In this document: positions 10,919 to 19,437 of the stretch, in pieces | Layout: every line of letters starts with the position of its first letter | Numbering within the stretch: position 1 is the first letter of the stretch | Origin: Mycobacterium branderi | GTDB lineage: Bacteria; Actinomycetota; Actinomycetes; Mycobacteriales; Mycobacteriaceae | Assembly (NCBI RefSeq): GCF_010728725.1 | Contig: NZ_AP022606.1 | Location: 558,001-622,000 of the forward strand | Direction: 5' to 3' | DNA: 64,000 nt | Translations under genes and position numbers: made by a program | The notes under the pieces: model-generated | Told to the model about the DNA's origin: nothing | The model's input: only the letters and a program-made list of their open reading frames with translations | Database searches by the model: none

Positions 10919-11571
10919 TACTTTTCACCTCGTTTGATCGCGCAACGGACCATGACGAGCCCACCGTTGCGGCCGGGGACAGCACCCTTGATCAGCAGCA
11001 CGCCGTTTTCGGCGTCGACCTTGTGCACCAACAGGTTCTGCGTGGTCACCCGGTCGTTACCCATCCGGCCGGCCATCCGGGTCCCCTTGAACACCCGCGC
11101 CGGGGTGGCGCAGCCGCCGATGGAACCGGGGCGGCGGTGCACCGCCTGCGCGCCGTGGCTGGCGCCCTGGCCACGGAAACCGTGCCGCTTCATCGTGCCG
11201 GCGAAGCCTTTGCCTTTGGAGGTGCCGGTTACGTCGACATAGCTTCCCGCGTCGAAGATCTCGGCCGTCAGCTCCTGGCCGACCTCGTATTCGGCGGCCG
11301 CCTCGGCGTCGTCGAGACGCAACTCGGCCAGGTGGCGACGCGGGTTGACGCCCGCGGCGGCGTACTGACCGGAGAGCGGCTTGTTGACCTTGCGGGGACT
11401 GATCTCGCCGTAGGCCAGCTGCACCGCGCTGTAGCCGTCACGCTCCGGTGTGCGGATTCGGGTCACCACGTTCGGCCCGGCCTTGACCACGGTCACCGGA
11501 ACCACCCGGTTGTTCTCGTCGAACACCTGCGTCATGCCCAGTTTGGTGCCGAGAATTCCTTTTCTCGCCAT
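10918..11571 (-). CDS. rplC: 50S ribosomal protein L3
   Basis: 217 aa. [20 protein letters not shown] and [20 protein letters not shown] are L3 signatures. Residue 154 is Cys (IGGCATP), the wild-type state at the position where C154R gives linezolid resistance in M. tuberculosis. Second gene of the S10 operon, 14 nt after rpsJ. Confidence 0.97.
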   Translation of the reverse strand: MARKGILGTKLGMTQVFDENNRVVPVTVVKAGPNVVTRIRTPERDGYSAVQLAYGEISPRKVNKPLSGQYAAAGVNPRRHLAELRLDDAEAAAEYEVGQELTAEIFDAGSYVDVTGTSKGKGFAGTMKRHGFRGQGASHGAQAVHRRPGSIGGCATPARVFKGTRMAGRMGNDRVTTQNLLVHKVDAENGVLLIKGAVPGRNGGLVMVRCAIKRGEK

Positions 11572-11585
11572 TGCTCGCAGATCTC

Positions 11586-11891
11586 CTACTGGATGTTGAC
11601 GTCGACGCTGGCCGGCAGGTCGATACGCATCAGCGCATCAACGGTCTTCGGGGTCGGATCGAGGATGTCGATCAACCGTTTGTGCGTGCGCATTTCGAAA
11701 TGCTCCCGCGAGTCCTTGTACTTGTGCGGAGAGCGGATAACGCAGTACACGTTCTTCTCTGTCGGCAGCGGCACCGGACCCACCACGCTGGCGCCGGTCC
11801 GGACGACCGTCTCGACGATCTTGCGCGCCGAGGCGTCAATGGCCTCGTGGTCGTAGGCCTTGAGCCTGATGCGGATCTTTTGTCCCGCCAC
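11586..11891 (-). CDS. rpsJ: 30S ribosomal protein S10
   Basis: 101 aa from a GTG preceded by [27 protein letters not shown] and [19 protein letters not shown] are S10 (NusE) signatures. First gene of the eleven-gene S10 operon; NusE also joins the antitermination complex. Confidence 0.97.
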   Translation of the reverse strand: MAGQKIRIRLKAYDHEAIDASARKIVETVVRTGASVVGPVPLPTEKNVYCVIRSPHKYKDSREHFEMRTHKRLIDILDPTPKTVDALMRIDLPASVDVNIQ

Positions 11892-12257
11892 GCTTCTCCT
11901 ACCTCACTCTCCAATGTCCGGACCTAGGTCCCACGGCGCGCCGGTGGTCTGGCGTCGCGCCGGATGTTGCGCCGCTGTTTACCTGTCTTGGTCCACCGGC
12001 CCCCGCGGTCGGGTGTGTCGCCCTCACGCAGCCTTGTTCGCGGCCAAATCGTCGCGCTCCAAGGATGGGACCGGACGCGCCCGTCTGGGCGCCGGTCGTA
12101 TGCCCGGCCAGGCGCTAACCCGGCGCAAGGCAACCTGAACAGTATGCCCCAGATCGCGGCATCGGCCAAATTCCGCCGGCCTGCCGACCGCCCCGGCTGA
12201 TCAGCGGCGACGCACGCCGCGGCGCCAGTTTCTTACTCCAGAGTAAGGTATGTCGAT
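11892..12257. promoter_or_regulatory. S10 operon leader and promoter region
   Basis: 366 bp with no convincing gene between rpsJ (minus) and the DUF4442 gene (plus). The perfect 12-bp palindrome GGACCTAGGTCC at 11920-11931 lies 29 bp upstream of the rpsJ start and would be in the mRNA leader. Short frames here have no homology that I recognise. The right end holds the operator-like repeat listed separately. I could not fix a -10 with confidence. Confidence 0.5.
12233..12246. promoter_or_regulatory. operator-like inverted repeat upstream of DUF4442 gene
   Basis: TTACTC-CA-GAGTAA: perfect 6-bp arms with a 2-bp spacer, 11 bp upstream of the ATG. The size suits a TetR-family homodimer. No adjacent regulator gene explains it. 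Confidence 0.45.
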
Positions 12258-12734
12258 ATGACCGCCCCGACCAGCACGTATGCCGTATGGAAGCGCCTGT
12301 CCGGCCGCCCGGGCGGAACCCGGCTGTTCTCCGCGGCGGCGATGGCGCGGGTCCCCTACTTCGCCTCGGTACTACCGCACGTGGTGCGGATGGAACCCGG
12401 GCTGGCCGAGGTGCGCGTGCCCAAGTGGTTTTTCGTCTACAACCATCTGCACACCGTCCACGCGATCGCGTCCTGCAACGCCGCGGAGGTCGCGATGGGC
12501 ATGTTGATGGAGGCCACGGTGCCGCGCAGCCACCGCTGGATTCCCAAGGCCATGAACGTGCAGTACCTACAGAAGGCGACGACGTCGCTGCGAGCAGTGG
12601 CCCGGCTGGACCCGCCCGACTTCACTCAGCTCACCGGCGGCGTCGAATTGGTCGTGCCGGTCAGCGTCACCGACCGCAACGGTGTCGAAGTCGTGCACGC
12701 CGACATCACCACGTGGGTCACGCCGGTCGGCTGA
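12258..12734 (+). CDS. DUF4442 hotdog-fold protein
   Basis: 158 aa. Sequence such as WFFVYNHLHTVHAIASCNAAEVAMG and the later KATTSLRAVARLDP match the hotdog-fold DUF4442 group, related to PaaI-like acyl-CoA thioesterases. In those enzymes a conserved Asn/Asp-His region contacts the thioester; here NHLHTVHA near residue 57 is the likely equivalent. Activity is inferred from the fold only. Single gene, converging on the esterase. Confidence 0.75.
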   Translation: MTAPTSTYAVWKRLSGRPGGTRLFSAAAMARVPYFASVLPHVVRMEPGLAEVRVPKWFFVYNHLHTVHAIASCNAAEVAMGMLMEATVPRSHRWIPKAMNVQYLQKATTSLRAVARLDPPDFTQLTGGVELVVPVSVTDRNGVEVVHADITTWVTPVG

Positions 12735-12740
12735 TGCCGC

Positions 12741-14372
12741 TCACGACTTACCCTTCAGCGTGGCCCAGAACGGGCATTGGTGGGCCTCCGCGAAACTCGT
12801 CATGACCCGGTTGCCGTCGGGGCGCAACGACATCCACCGCGGGTGATCGCCGCCGACCGCCGGCCAGGCGGGCTGGCCCGCGGCCTTCGGTGCGCCGGTT
12901 GTCACGAATTGGCTCCAGTAGGCGATCATCTGGTCCGACAGCGCGTGTTGCTCAGGATTCAGCGGCGGCGCTCCGCCCACATTGAACAGGTAGCGCAGCT
13001 CCAGTGAGTGACTGGCGCCGACCGGAAAAGGCGCGTGCCGCAACGGGTCCGGCGCCGGCGCGTGCGGATCGTCGAACTCGTAGGCGTAGACCGGTGCCGT
13101 CCGGCTCAATGCGACGGCCATTCGGTCTGCGACACAGGCGAAGACGCCGTCGGTGACCGCGGCGGAGTAGGCAAGCGACACGTCGCCGCCATAGCGATCG
13201 GGGGGATAGTGCGTCAGCACTCCTCGCCCGTCGGCGCCGAAGATGTCGGTCAGCACGGCGGGATACTCGGCCGGCGTAACACCGTGGCCGCGCTTGAGAT
13301 AGCGCAGCGCCGCGAACATCGTGAACTCGTCGTGGTTGACGCCGAGCAGAACCGGCACCCGCGCGGCTCGCCCGGCCGACATCGCCGCGACGGGACCCAT
13401 CGGCAGCGTCGCCGTGCCGGTCACCGGGCCGGTGAGCGCGTCGGAGTCGCCGATGAAGGCATACCACGGCGGTCGCGTGAACTTACCGGCCGGCAGCGCG
13501 CGCAGACACTCGGCGGCAATGGCCGAATCCGGGCAACCCACCGAGGCCGCGTAGGTCACGCTGGTGTGTTGCGCGGCCGGCAATTCGGCCTGCGCCTGGC
13601 ACGGCGCGCTCTGGATGATCGCCGCGCGGAAGAGTCCCGCCGATCCCGGCGCGACCAGGTGATCGCACACCGACATGCCGCCAGCGGACTCGCCGGCAAT
13701 GGTCACCTTGGCCGGGTCCCCACCGAACGCGGCGATGTTGTCTCGCACCCAGCGCAGCGCAGCTTGCTGATCGGCCAGCCCGTAGTTGCCGACGTCGTCA
13801 CCGGTCCCGAGTGAGGGGTGGGCCAAAAATCCGAGTGCACCCAGCCGGTAGTTGACCGTGACGACGATGATGTGGCCCTTGGCGGCCAACCAGCGCGCGT
13901 TGTAAATGTCGCCGCTGCCGTTGACGAACCCGCCGCCGTGGATCCACACCATCACCGGGCGCTTGTCCGCCCGTCCCGCGGTAGGAGTCCACACGTTGAG
14001 CGTCAGGCAGTTCTCGCCGGTCTGCTTGACCGTGCGGGCCTCACGCGGCGTGTCCTGAACACACTGCGGGCCCGGCTTGCTGGCCTCCAACGTTCCCGGC
14101 CACGGCGCCGCCGGCCGGGGCGGCTGCCAGCGCAGTGCACCCACTGGTGGTGCCGCATACGGAATGCCTTGGAACAGGCGGTAATCCGCGGCGACCAACC
14201 CGCGCATCGGCCCCACCGGCGTACGCACCACCGCGGCGTCCAGCGGGCCGGCATACGCCGGCTCCGACTTCCGCGGTGCGGTACTGCCGCCGTGACCGCA
14301 GCCCACCACCAGCGTCGCCGCCAGCAGCAGGGCGGCCCACGCTCGTCGGCGGTCAGGCAATCGGATCGGCAC
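12741..14372 (-). CDS. type B carboxylesterase, lipoprotein
   Basis: 543 aa from a GTG with GGAG 4-5 nt upstream; the frame also allows a start 9 codons earlier. N-terminus: RLPDRRRAWAALLLAATLVVGC, a signal peptide with lipobox, so probably exported and lipid-anchored. Carboxylesterase/lipase family: QGIPYAAPP, WIHGGGFVNGSG oxyanion hole, catalytic Ser in TIAGESAGGMS, and the His region GASHSLELRYLF near the C-terminus. Substrate unknown; hydrolysis of lipid or drug esters at the cell envelope is plausible. Divergent from the P450 gene across a 14-bp palindrome. Confidence 0.88.
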   Translation of the reverse strand: MPIRLPDRRRAWAALLLAATLVVGCGHGGSTAPRKSEPAYAGPLDAAVVRTPVGPMRGLVAADYRLFQGIPYAAPPVGALRWQPPRPAAPWPGTLEASKPGPQCVQDTPREARTVKQTGENCLTLNVWTPTAGRADKRPVMVWIHGGGFVNGSGDIYNARWLAAKGHIIVVTVNYRLGALGFLAHPSLGTGDDVGNYGLADQQAALRWVRDNIAAFGGDPAKVTIAGESAGGMSVCDHLVAPGSAGLFRAAIIQSAPCQAQAELPAAQHTSVTYAASVGCPDSAIAAECLRALPAGKFTRPPWYAFIGDSDALTGPVTGTATLPMGPVAAMSAGRAARVPVLLGVNHDEFTMFAALRYLKRGHGVTPAEYPAVLTDIFGADGRGVLTHYPPDRYGGDVSLAYSAAVTDGVFACVADRMAVALSRTAPVYAYEFDDPHAPAPDPLRHAPFPVGASHSLELRYLFNVGGAPPLNPEQHALSDQMIAYWSQFVTTGAPKAAGQPAWPAVGGDHPRWMSLRPDGNRVMTSFAEAHQCPFWATLKGKS

Positions 14373-14440
14373 GAAACTCCAATTTACGGATCGGCCCAAA
14401 TCGCCTCCCGGATATCCGCCGCCGTGCGAAAATAAAAAAG

Positions 14441-14454
14441 TTGACAGGTGTCAA
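14441..14454. promoter_or_regulatory. palindromic operator between esterase and P450
   Basis: TTGACA-GG-TGTCAA, perfect 6-bp arms, 14 bp upstream of the P450 ATG. It is followed on minus by an A/T-rich stretch (TATTTT) that could be the esterase -10. It fits a dimeric repressor site controlling both genes. The TTGACA here is too close to the P450 start codon to be its -35. Confidence 0.5.
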
Positions 14455-14467
14455 GTCTAGGAGCCGC

Positions 14468-15718
14468 ATGAGCACACCGATCATCGACGAGGCCGCCAAG
14501 GTGTTCGCCGACCCCACCTCCTACACCGACGAGCCGCGGCTGCACGCGGCGCTGACCCACCTGCGGGCCCATGCGCCGGTGTCGTATGTCGACTGTCCGC
14601 CGTACCGGCCGTTCTGGGCGATCACCAAACACGCCGACATCATGGACATCGAGCGGGACAACAACCTGTGGATCAACGAGCCCCGGCCGCTGCTGGCCAC
14701 TGCCGAGCAGGATGACTTTGCGCGCGCGCAGCTGGACTCCGGGATGGGGCTGCGCACGCTGATCCACATGGACGACCCGCAGCACCGGGTGGTCCGCGCG
14801 ATCGGTGCGGATTGGTTTCGGCCTAAGGCGATGCGCGCGTTGAAGGTTCGCGTCGATGAGCTGGCCAAGATCTACGTCGACAACATGATGGCCGCCGGTA
14901 CCGAATGCGACTTCGTGCAAGAAGTCGCGGTGAATTATCCGCTGTACGTGATCATGTCGCTGCTGGGGATTCCCGAATCGGACTTTCCCCGCATGCTGCG
15001 ACTCACCCAGGAGCTCTTCGGCGGCGACGACGAGGAGTTCAAGCGCGGCAACACCCCCGAAGAACAGCTCCAAATCTTGCTCGACTTCTTCGGCTACTTC
15101 AACGCAATCACCGCGTCCCGCCGGGAGCAGCCGACGGAGGACTTGGCGTCGGCGATCGCCAACGCCCGCGTCGACGGCGAACCGCTCTCGGACCTCGACA
15201 CCGCGTCCTACTACGTGATCATCGCCACCGCCGGCCATGACACCACCAGCGCCACGATCTCCGGCGGCCTGCAGGCGCTGATCGAAAACCCCGACCAGCG
15301 CGCCAGGTTGACCGAGAACCTCGACTTGATGCCGCTGGCCACCGAGGAGATGATCCGCTGGGTCACCCCCGTCAAGGAATTCATGCGCACCGCCACTGCG
15401 GACACCACCGTGCGCGGAGTGCCGATCGCCGAAGGCGAGTCTGTGTACCTGTCCTACGTTTCGGGCAACCGCGACGAGGAGGTATTCGACCATCCGTTCC
15501 GCTTTGACGTCGGCCGGGATCCCAACAAGCATTTGGCATTTGGGTACGGCGTGCACTTCTGTCTGGGCGCGGCGCTGGCCCGCATGGAGGTGAACAGCTT
15601 CTTCACCGAACTACTGCCGCGACTGAAATCCATTGAGCTGAATGGGGAACCGGAGCTCATCGCGACCGTATTCGTCGGCGGACTCAAGCACCTGCCGATT
15701 CGTTACGAGCTGCGCTGA
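14468..15718 (+). CDS. cytochrome P450
   Basis: 416 aa; ATG with AGGAG upstream. Soluble bacterial class I P450: I-helix ATAGHDTTSATISGG, ExxR in TEEMIRW, and heme loop FGYGVHFCLGAALAR with the Cys thiolate at about residue 365. The FxxGxHxCxG signature is complete. Electron donors are not encoded beside it. Substrate cannot be assigned; the general look (KHADIMDIERDNN, RTATADTTVRG) is like the sterol or terpene-oxidising mycobacterial CYPs. Its 3' end overlaps the convergent TetR gene by 35 bp. Confidence 0.92.
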   Translation: MSTPIIDEAAKVFADPTSYTDEPRLHAALTHLRAHAPVSYVDCPPYRPFWAITKHADIMDIERDNNLWINEPRPLLATAEQDDFARAQLDSGMGLRTLIHMDDPQHRVVRAIGADWFRPKAMRALKVRVDELAKIYVDNMMAAGTECDFVQEVAVNYPLYVIMSLLGIPESDFPRMLRLTQELFGGDDEEFKRGNTPEEQLQILLDFFGYFNAITASRREQPTEDLASAIANARVDGEPLSDLDTASYYVIIATAGHDTTSATISGGLQALIENPDQRARLTENLDLMPLATEEMIRWVTPVKEFMRTATADTTVRGVPIAEGESVYLSYVSGNRDEEVFDHPFRFDVGRDPNKHLAFGYGVHFCLGAALARMEVNSFFTELLPRLKSIELNGEPELIATVFVGGLKHLPIRYELR

Positions 15719-16349
15719 CCGACTTACCCTGGGTGCGCTGCACGTGCAGGAAGCCGTCGACGGCGGCGCGGGCGCACTCCTGGTAGTCGAAATCCGGCAG
15801 CGTGCTCAGCCGGCCGACCACCATCGGGCCGATCAAGAGGGCGATCGCCCGAGTGCGGTCGATCTCGCCCAGCTCGGCCGCGTCCGGGCTGTCGAAAATG
15901 GCGTCGAACGGTGCAGCGTACTGCTGTGCGATCCGCTCGCGCAGGGTGCTGATCGCCGCGCTGTCCGCGGCGGGCGTGCGGGGCGCTTCGGGTAGCTGTT
16001 CCAAGTCACGGCCCAGCGCCAGCCAGGACATCGCGGTCAGCATGCCGGGCGCCTCGGCGATCAACTGGCCCTGGGCCACCACCAACTCGATCAGCCGATC
16101 GCGCAGTGTGCCCTCGTTGGACGGCATGGGGGCCGGTGGTATCAGGCTGTTGAAAGCCGCTGCGAGCAAATCGTTTCCACTCGGAAAGTGCCGATACAGG
16201 GTCGCGCGGGCCACGTTGGCGCCTCGGGTGACCGCGTCGACGGTCACCGCGCTGGGGCCTCCCGAACGCAGCAGCGCGGTGGCCGCTTCGAGCAAGCGGG
16301 CTCGAGACCGCGCCGGTCGGGGATCGGTACTGCCGGTGATGGCTACCAC
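15684..16349 (-). CDS. TetR-family regulator
   Basis: 221 aa. N-terminal HTH: ARLLEAATALLRSGG, then VTVDAVTRGANVARATLYRHFPSGNDL, the canonical TetR helix-turn-helix. The C-terminal ligand domain is not assignable. The listed GTG start lies right after GGGAG, a poor spacing, so a slightly different start is possible. Divergent from the MFS transporter with two operator-like repeats between, so the transporter is the probable target along with its own gene. Confidence 0.88.
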   Translation of the reverse strand: MVAITGSTDPRPARSRARLLEAATALLRSGGPSAVTVDAVTRGANVARATLYRHFPSGNDLLAAAFNSLIPPAPMPSNEGTLRDRLIELVVAQGQLIAEAPGMLTAMSWLALGRDLEQLPEAPRTPAADSAAISTLRERIAQQYAAPFDAIFDSPDAAELGEIDRTRAIALLIGPMVVGRLSTLPDFDYQECARAAVDGFLHVQRTQGKSVSAARNESAGA

Positions 16350-16364
16350 CTCCCGTTCACCGAC

Positions 16365-16400
16365 AAGACTATCGGTCTCTCTACGAGACTGTTAGTCTCG
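16365..16400. promoter_or_regulatory. double operator between TetR and MFS genes
   Basis: CGAGACT-GTT-AGTCTCG at 16384-16400 is a perfect 7-bp inverted repeat. A weaker copy, AAGACTATCGGTCTC, starts 20 bp to the left at 16365; the two 15-mers share 11 of 15 bases. The 20-bp spacing puts both on nearly the same DNA face. A strong candidate for the binding site of the adjacent TetR. Confidence 0.65.
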
Positions 16401-16435
16401 AAACTTGCCTGGCCGCCGAAAGGAGGCACGCCACG

Positions 16436-18034
16436 GTGGTCGATACCTTCGTCCGGCCTGATCAGCGTACCGATGGACTGACCGCGCTCGGTTCACGCCG
16501 CGCCCGTATCTGGACAATGGCCGTCGCCTGTATGGGTGTGTCGCTGGTCATCGCCTCGATGGTGGCGCTCAACACGGCTCTGGGCGACCTCGCGGTGGCG
16601 ACCTCGGCGACGCAATCCCAGCTGACGTGGGTGGTCGACGGTTACACGGTGGTGCTGGCCTGCCTGCTGTTGCCCGCCGGGGCCATCGGCGACCGCTACG
16701 GCCGGCGTGGGGCGCTGCTGATCGGCCTGGCGACATTCGCGATCGCATCGCTAGCACCGACCTTGTTCACCACTCCCCTGCAGATCATTGTGGCGCGCGG
16801 AGTGGCCGGCGCCGGTGCGGCATTCATCATGCCTGCCACCCTGTCGCTGTTGACCGCCGCTTACCGCAACGACGAACGCATGAAGGCGGTAGGCATCTGG
16901 GCGGGTGTGGCGGGTTGCGGTGGGGTCATCGGGATGCTCGGATCCGGTGCGCTGCTGTACTTCTGGCCGTGGCAGTCCATTTTCTGGGCATTCACCGGCG
17001 GTGCGACGCTGATCTTCGTGTTGGCGTGCACGGTGTCGACCTCCCGCGACGAGAATGCCACTCCGCTCGACTGGCCGGGTGCGGCCCTGATCGGCGGCGC
17101 CGTCGCGGTTTTCGTCTTCGCCGTCATCCAGGCACCCGAACGGGGCTGGAGCGACCCATTGGTTTGCGGTTTGATGGCCGCCAGCGTGGTATTGGCGGTG
17201 GTCTTCGGATTTGTCGAGGTGCGACGCCGTCATCCCCTGCTCGATGTTCGGCTGTTCGGCAGGCCCGACTTCGCCACTGGCGCAGCGACAATCACCGTCT
17301 TCTTCATGGCGATGTTCGGCTTCTTCTTCGTCATGATGCAGTACGTCCAGTTGGTAATGGGCTATACCCCCGTTCAGACCGCATTGGCGTTCAGCCCGTT
17401 GATGCTGCCGATGCTGACGTTTTCGGTGCTGTCTCAGTGGTATGTGCCTCGTCTTGGTCTGCGGCTGGTGGTGTTCATCGGCTTGCTGTTGATAGCGGCC
17501 GGATTTCTGTGGGTCCGTGTGCTCCACGTCAATTCGCCGTATTGGGACATGGTGGGCCCGTTGTTCGTGATCAGCAGCGGGATCGGCTTGTGTACCGCGC
17601 CGACCACGTCGGCCATCATGGCGGCGGTGCCCGACGAGAAGCAGGGTGTCGCGTCGGCGGTCAACGACGCCACCCGCGAGGTGGGCGCGGCACTCGGGAT
17701 CGCCCTGGCCGGTTCGATTCTGGCCGCACGCTACAGCCACCTTGTCACGCCGCATCTGCACACACTTCCCGAACCGCTGCGCGGCCCGGTGTCTCATTCG
17801 CTGGCTCAGGCGCTGGAGGTCTCCAAAACCCTTGGCCCGCAAGGTGAAGAATTAGCTGCCGTCAGTCGCGACGCCTTCCTGCAGGCCATGGACGCATCGT
17901 TTCTGGTGCTGGCAGTCGTTCTCGCCGTCGCGGCCGCGTTGATCGGCGCGTGGGCGCCGGGACGCGATGGCCGGCAAGTGCGCCCGGTGCGCCAACTCAC
18001 TCGACGAATTCGGCGGCCCGGTGGCCGAACATGA
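16436..18034 (+). CDS. MFS drug-efflux transporter, DHA2 (EmrB/QacA-like)
   Basis: 532 aa, GTG start with AGGAGG 9 nt upstream. About 14 hydrophobic segments, as in the 14-TM DHA2 family. Motif A: GDRYGRRGALLIG after TM2; a motif-C-like stretch rich in Gly/Pro in VAGAGAAFIMPATLSLL; late ISSGIGLCTAPTTSAIM. Proton-driven export of hydrophobic or cationic compounds is the family role. Substrate unknown. Control by the divergent TetR is probable. The stop lies inside the convergent mftG coding end (38-bp overlap). Confidence 0.9.
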   Translation: MVDTFVRPDQRTDGLTALGSRRARIWTMAVACMGVSLVIASMVALNTALGDLAVATSATQSQLTWVVDGYTVVLACLLLPAGAIGDRYGRRGALLIGLATFAIASLAPTLFTTPLQIIVARGVAGAGAAFIMPATLSLLTAAYRNDERMKAVGIWAGVAGCGGVIGMLGSGALLYFWPWQSIFWAFTGGATLIFVLACTVSTSRDENATPLDWPGAALIGGAVAVFVFAVIQAPERGWSDPLVCGLMAASVVLAVVFGFVEVRRRHPLLDVRLFGRPDFATGAATITVFFMAMFGFFFVMMQYVQLVMGYTPVQTALAFSPLMLPMLTFSVLSQWYVPRLGLRLVVFIGLLLIAAGFLWVRVLHVNSPYWDMVGPLFVISSGIGLCTAPTTSAIMAAVPDEKQGVASAVNDATREVGAALGIALAGSILAARYSHLVTPHLHTLPEPLRGPVSHSLAQALEVSKTLGPQGEELAAVSRDAFLQAMDASFLVLAVVLAVAAALIGAWAPGRDGRQVRPVRQLTRRIRRPGGRT

Positions 18035-19430
18035 CGATGCTGGCGTGCGGTCCGCGGCTGGTGATGTTCGGCAGTGCGGAGCCGTCGATCACCCACAGGC
18101 CGTCGACGCCGCGCACCCGGCAGCGCGAGTCCAGCACAGCGGAGTCGTCGGCGTCGTCGCCCATCGGCGCCGTTCCACACAGATGTTGTGACGTCGACCA
18201 AGCCGGTGCTCCGACTTTGGTTGTCCGACCTACCAATTCGCGGACCAGTTCGCTGCCGCGCTGCAGCAGCGCGACGTCGTGCGGGTCGCTGTCGTAACGA
18301 TGCTCGATGAGCGGAGGAACCCGATAATCGGCCGAGGCCACCGTGATTCGGCCCCGAGCCCGTGGTTGCATCAGCGCCACCCCGATGTGCGGCCAGTCGG
18401 GATGACCGGCGGTGCCGTCGCCCACCATTGCGACGAATCCACCGGTGTAAGGCCGGATCTCGAGATCGTCGACGGTGCTCAACACCACCTCGAGCACCGG
18501 GCGCTTCGGGGCCACCGTCCAGTCGGTTCGCAACACCCATTCGGGGTGGTCGGCGAATCGCTTGCCGACCGGCAGCGACACCTGCACCGGGATGCCCGCA
18601 CGGCGCAGATCTGACGCGGCGCCCACCCCCGACAGCATGAGTAGGTGCGCGGTCTCAATCGCACCGGCACACAACACGATACGGTCGGCATCCAGGGACA
18701 CCGGCCCGCCGGCAGCCATCGCATCAACGCCGACCGCCCGGCTCTGGCTGAATCGCACCCGAACCGTCCGCGTGCGCGCGAGCAACGTGAGGTTCGGCCG
18801 CCGCAAAGCAGGTTGCAAAAACGCGGCTCCGGGCCCGGTTCGTACACCGTCGACGATGTTGAGCGGCACCGCACCGATTCCGGGCACGCTGTCTGCCCCG
18901 TTGAGGTCGGCAATCCACGGAAATCCCGTGCGTAGCGCGCCATCGACGAATCGTGCTGTGGTGTCGCTTATTTGATGAGAGCGACGGACTTGGATGGGAC
19001 CGTTCTCGCCGTGCAGCGGATCGCGAAAATCCAGGTCCGTTTCGATTGCGCGGAAATGACCGAGCACGTCGGGCCAGGACCAGCCCGGAAGACCGATGTT
19101 GTCGAAGTCGCGGGGCAACCCGCGGCAGAAGTAACCGCCGTTGACCGCGCCGGACCCGCCCACCACGGCCCCCCGGACGATGTGCACCCGTCGTATCCAC
19201 TGCTCGGTCAACGTGGTCACATAGCGGTGCGCCAGCGGACTGGCCGCGCCGATCGGCAACTGCAGGCCATTGGCGATCTGGTCCTGCACGGCGGGATCAG
19301 CGGCGCCCACACCCGCTTCGACCACCGTGACGGTACGGCTCGGGTCGGCGGAAAGCCGCTCGGCGACAACCGATCCAGCGCTGCCCGCACCGATGATCAG
19401 CACATCGCTGTGCAGGGCGGCTGTCGTCAA
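17997..19430 (-). CDS. mftG: mycofactocin-associated GMC oxidoreductase MftG
   Basis: 477 aa from a TTG 7 nt after the mftF stop; no strong ribosome site, so the start is tentative. GMC flavoprotein (equivalent to Rv0697): FAD motif DVLIIGAGSAGSVVAERLS at the N-terminus, GGSGAVNGGYFCRGLPRDFD (GMC signature) near residue 80, VLCAGAIETAHLLMLSGVG near 240, and C-terminal HLCGTAPMGDDADDSAVLD and GVDGLWVIDGSALP. Reported to link reduced mycofactocin to the respiratory chain. Its 3' end overlaps the MFS gene on the other strand. Confidence 0.9.
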   Translation of the reverse strand: MTTAALHSDVLIIGAGSAGSVVAERLSADPSRTVTVVEAGVGAADPAVQDQIANGLQLPIGAASPLAHRYVTTLTEQWIRRVHIVRGAVVGGSGAVNGGYFCRGLPRDFDNIGLPGWSWPDVLGHFRAIETDLDFRDPLHGENGPIQVRRSHQISDTTARFVDGALRTGFPWIADLNGADSVPGIGAVPLNIVDGVRTGPGAAFLQPALRRPNLTLLARTRTVRVRFSQSRAVGVDAMAAGGPVSLDADRIVLCAGAIETAHLLMLSGVGAASDLRRAGIPVQVSLPVGKRFADHPEWVLRTDWTVAPKRPVLEVVLSTVDDLEIRPYTGGFVAMVGDGTAGHPDWPHIGVALMQPRARGRITVASADYRVPPLIEHRYDSDPHDVALLQRGSELVRELVGRTTKVGAPAWSTSQHLCGTAPMGDDADDSAVLDSRCRVRGVDGLWVIDGSALPNITSRGPHASIVMFGHRAAEFVE

Positions 19431-19437
19431 CGGGGAA

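Noticed and set aside
10918..11571. Linezolid-resistance change in RplC
   Set aside because: Cys154 is present.
14441..14446. TTGACA as a -35 box for the P450
   Set aside because: A -10 at normal spacing would fall on or past the start codon; a palindromic operator explains it better.
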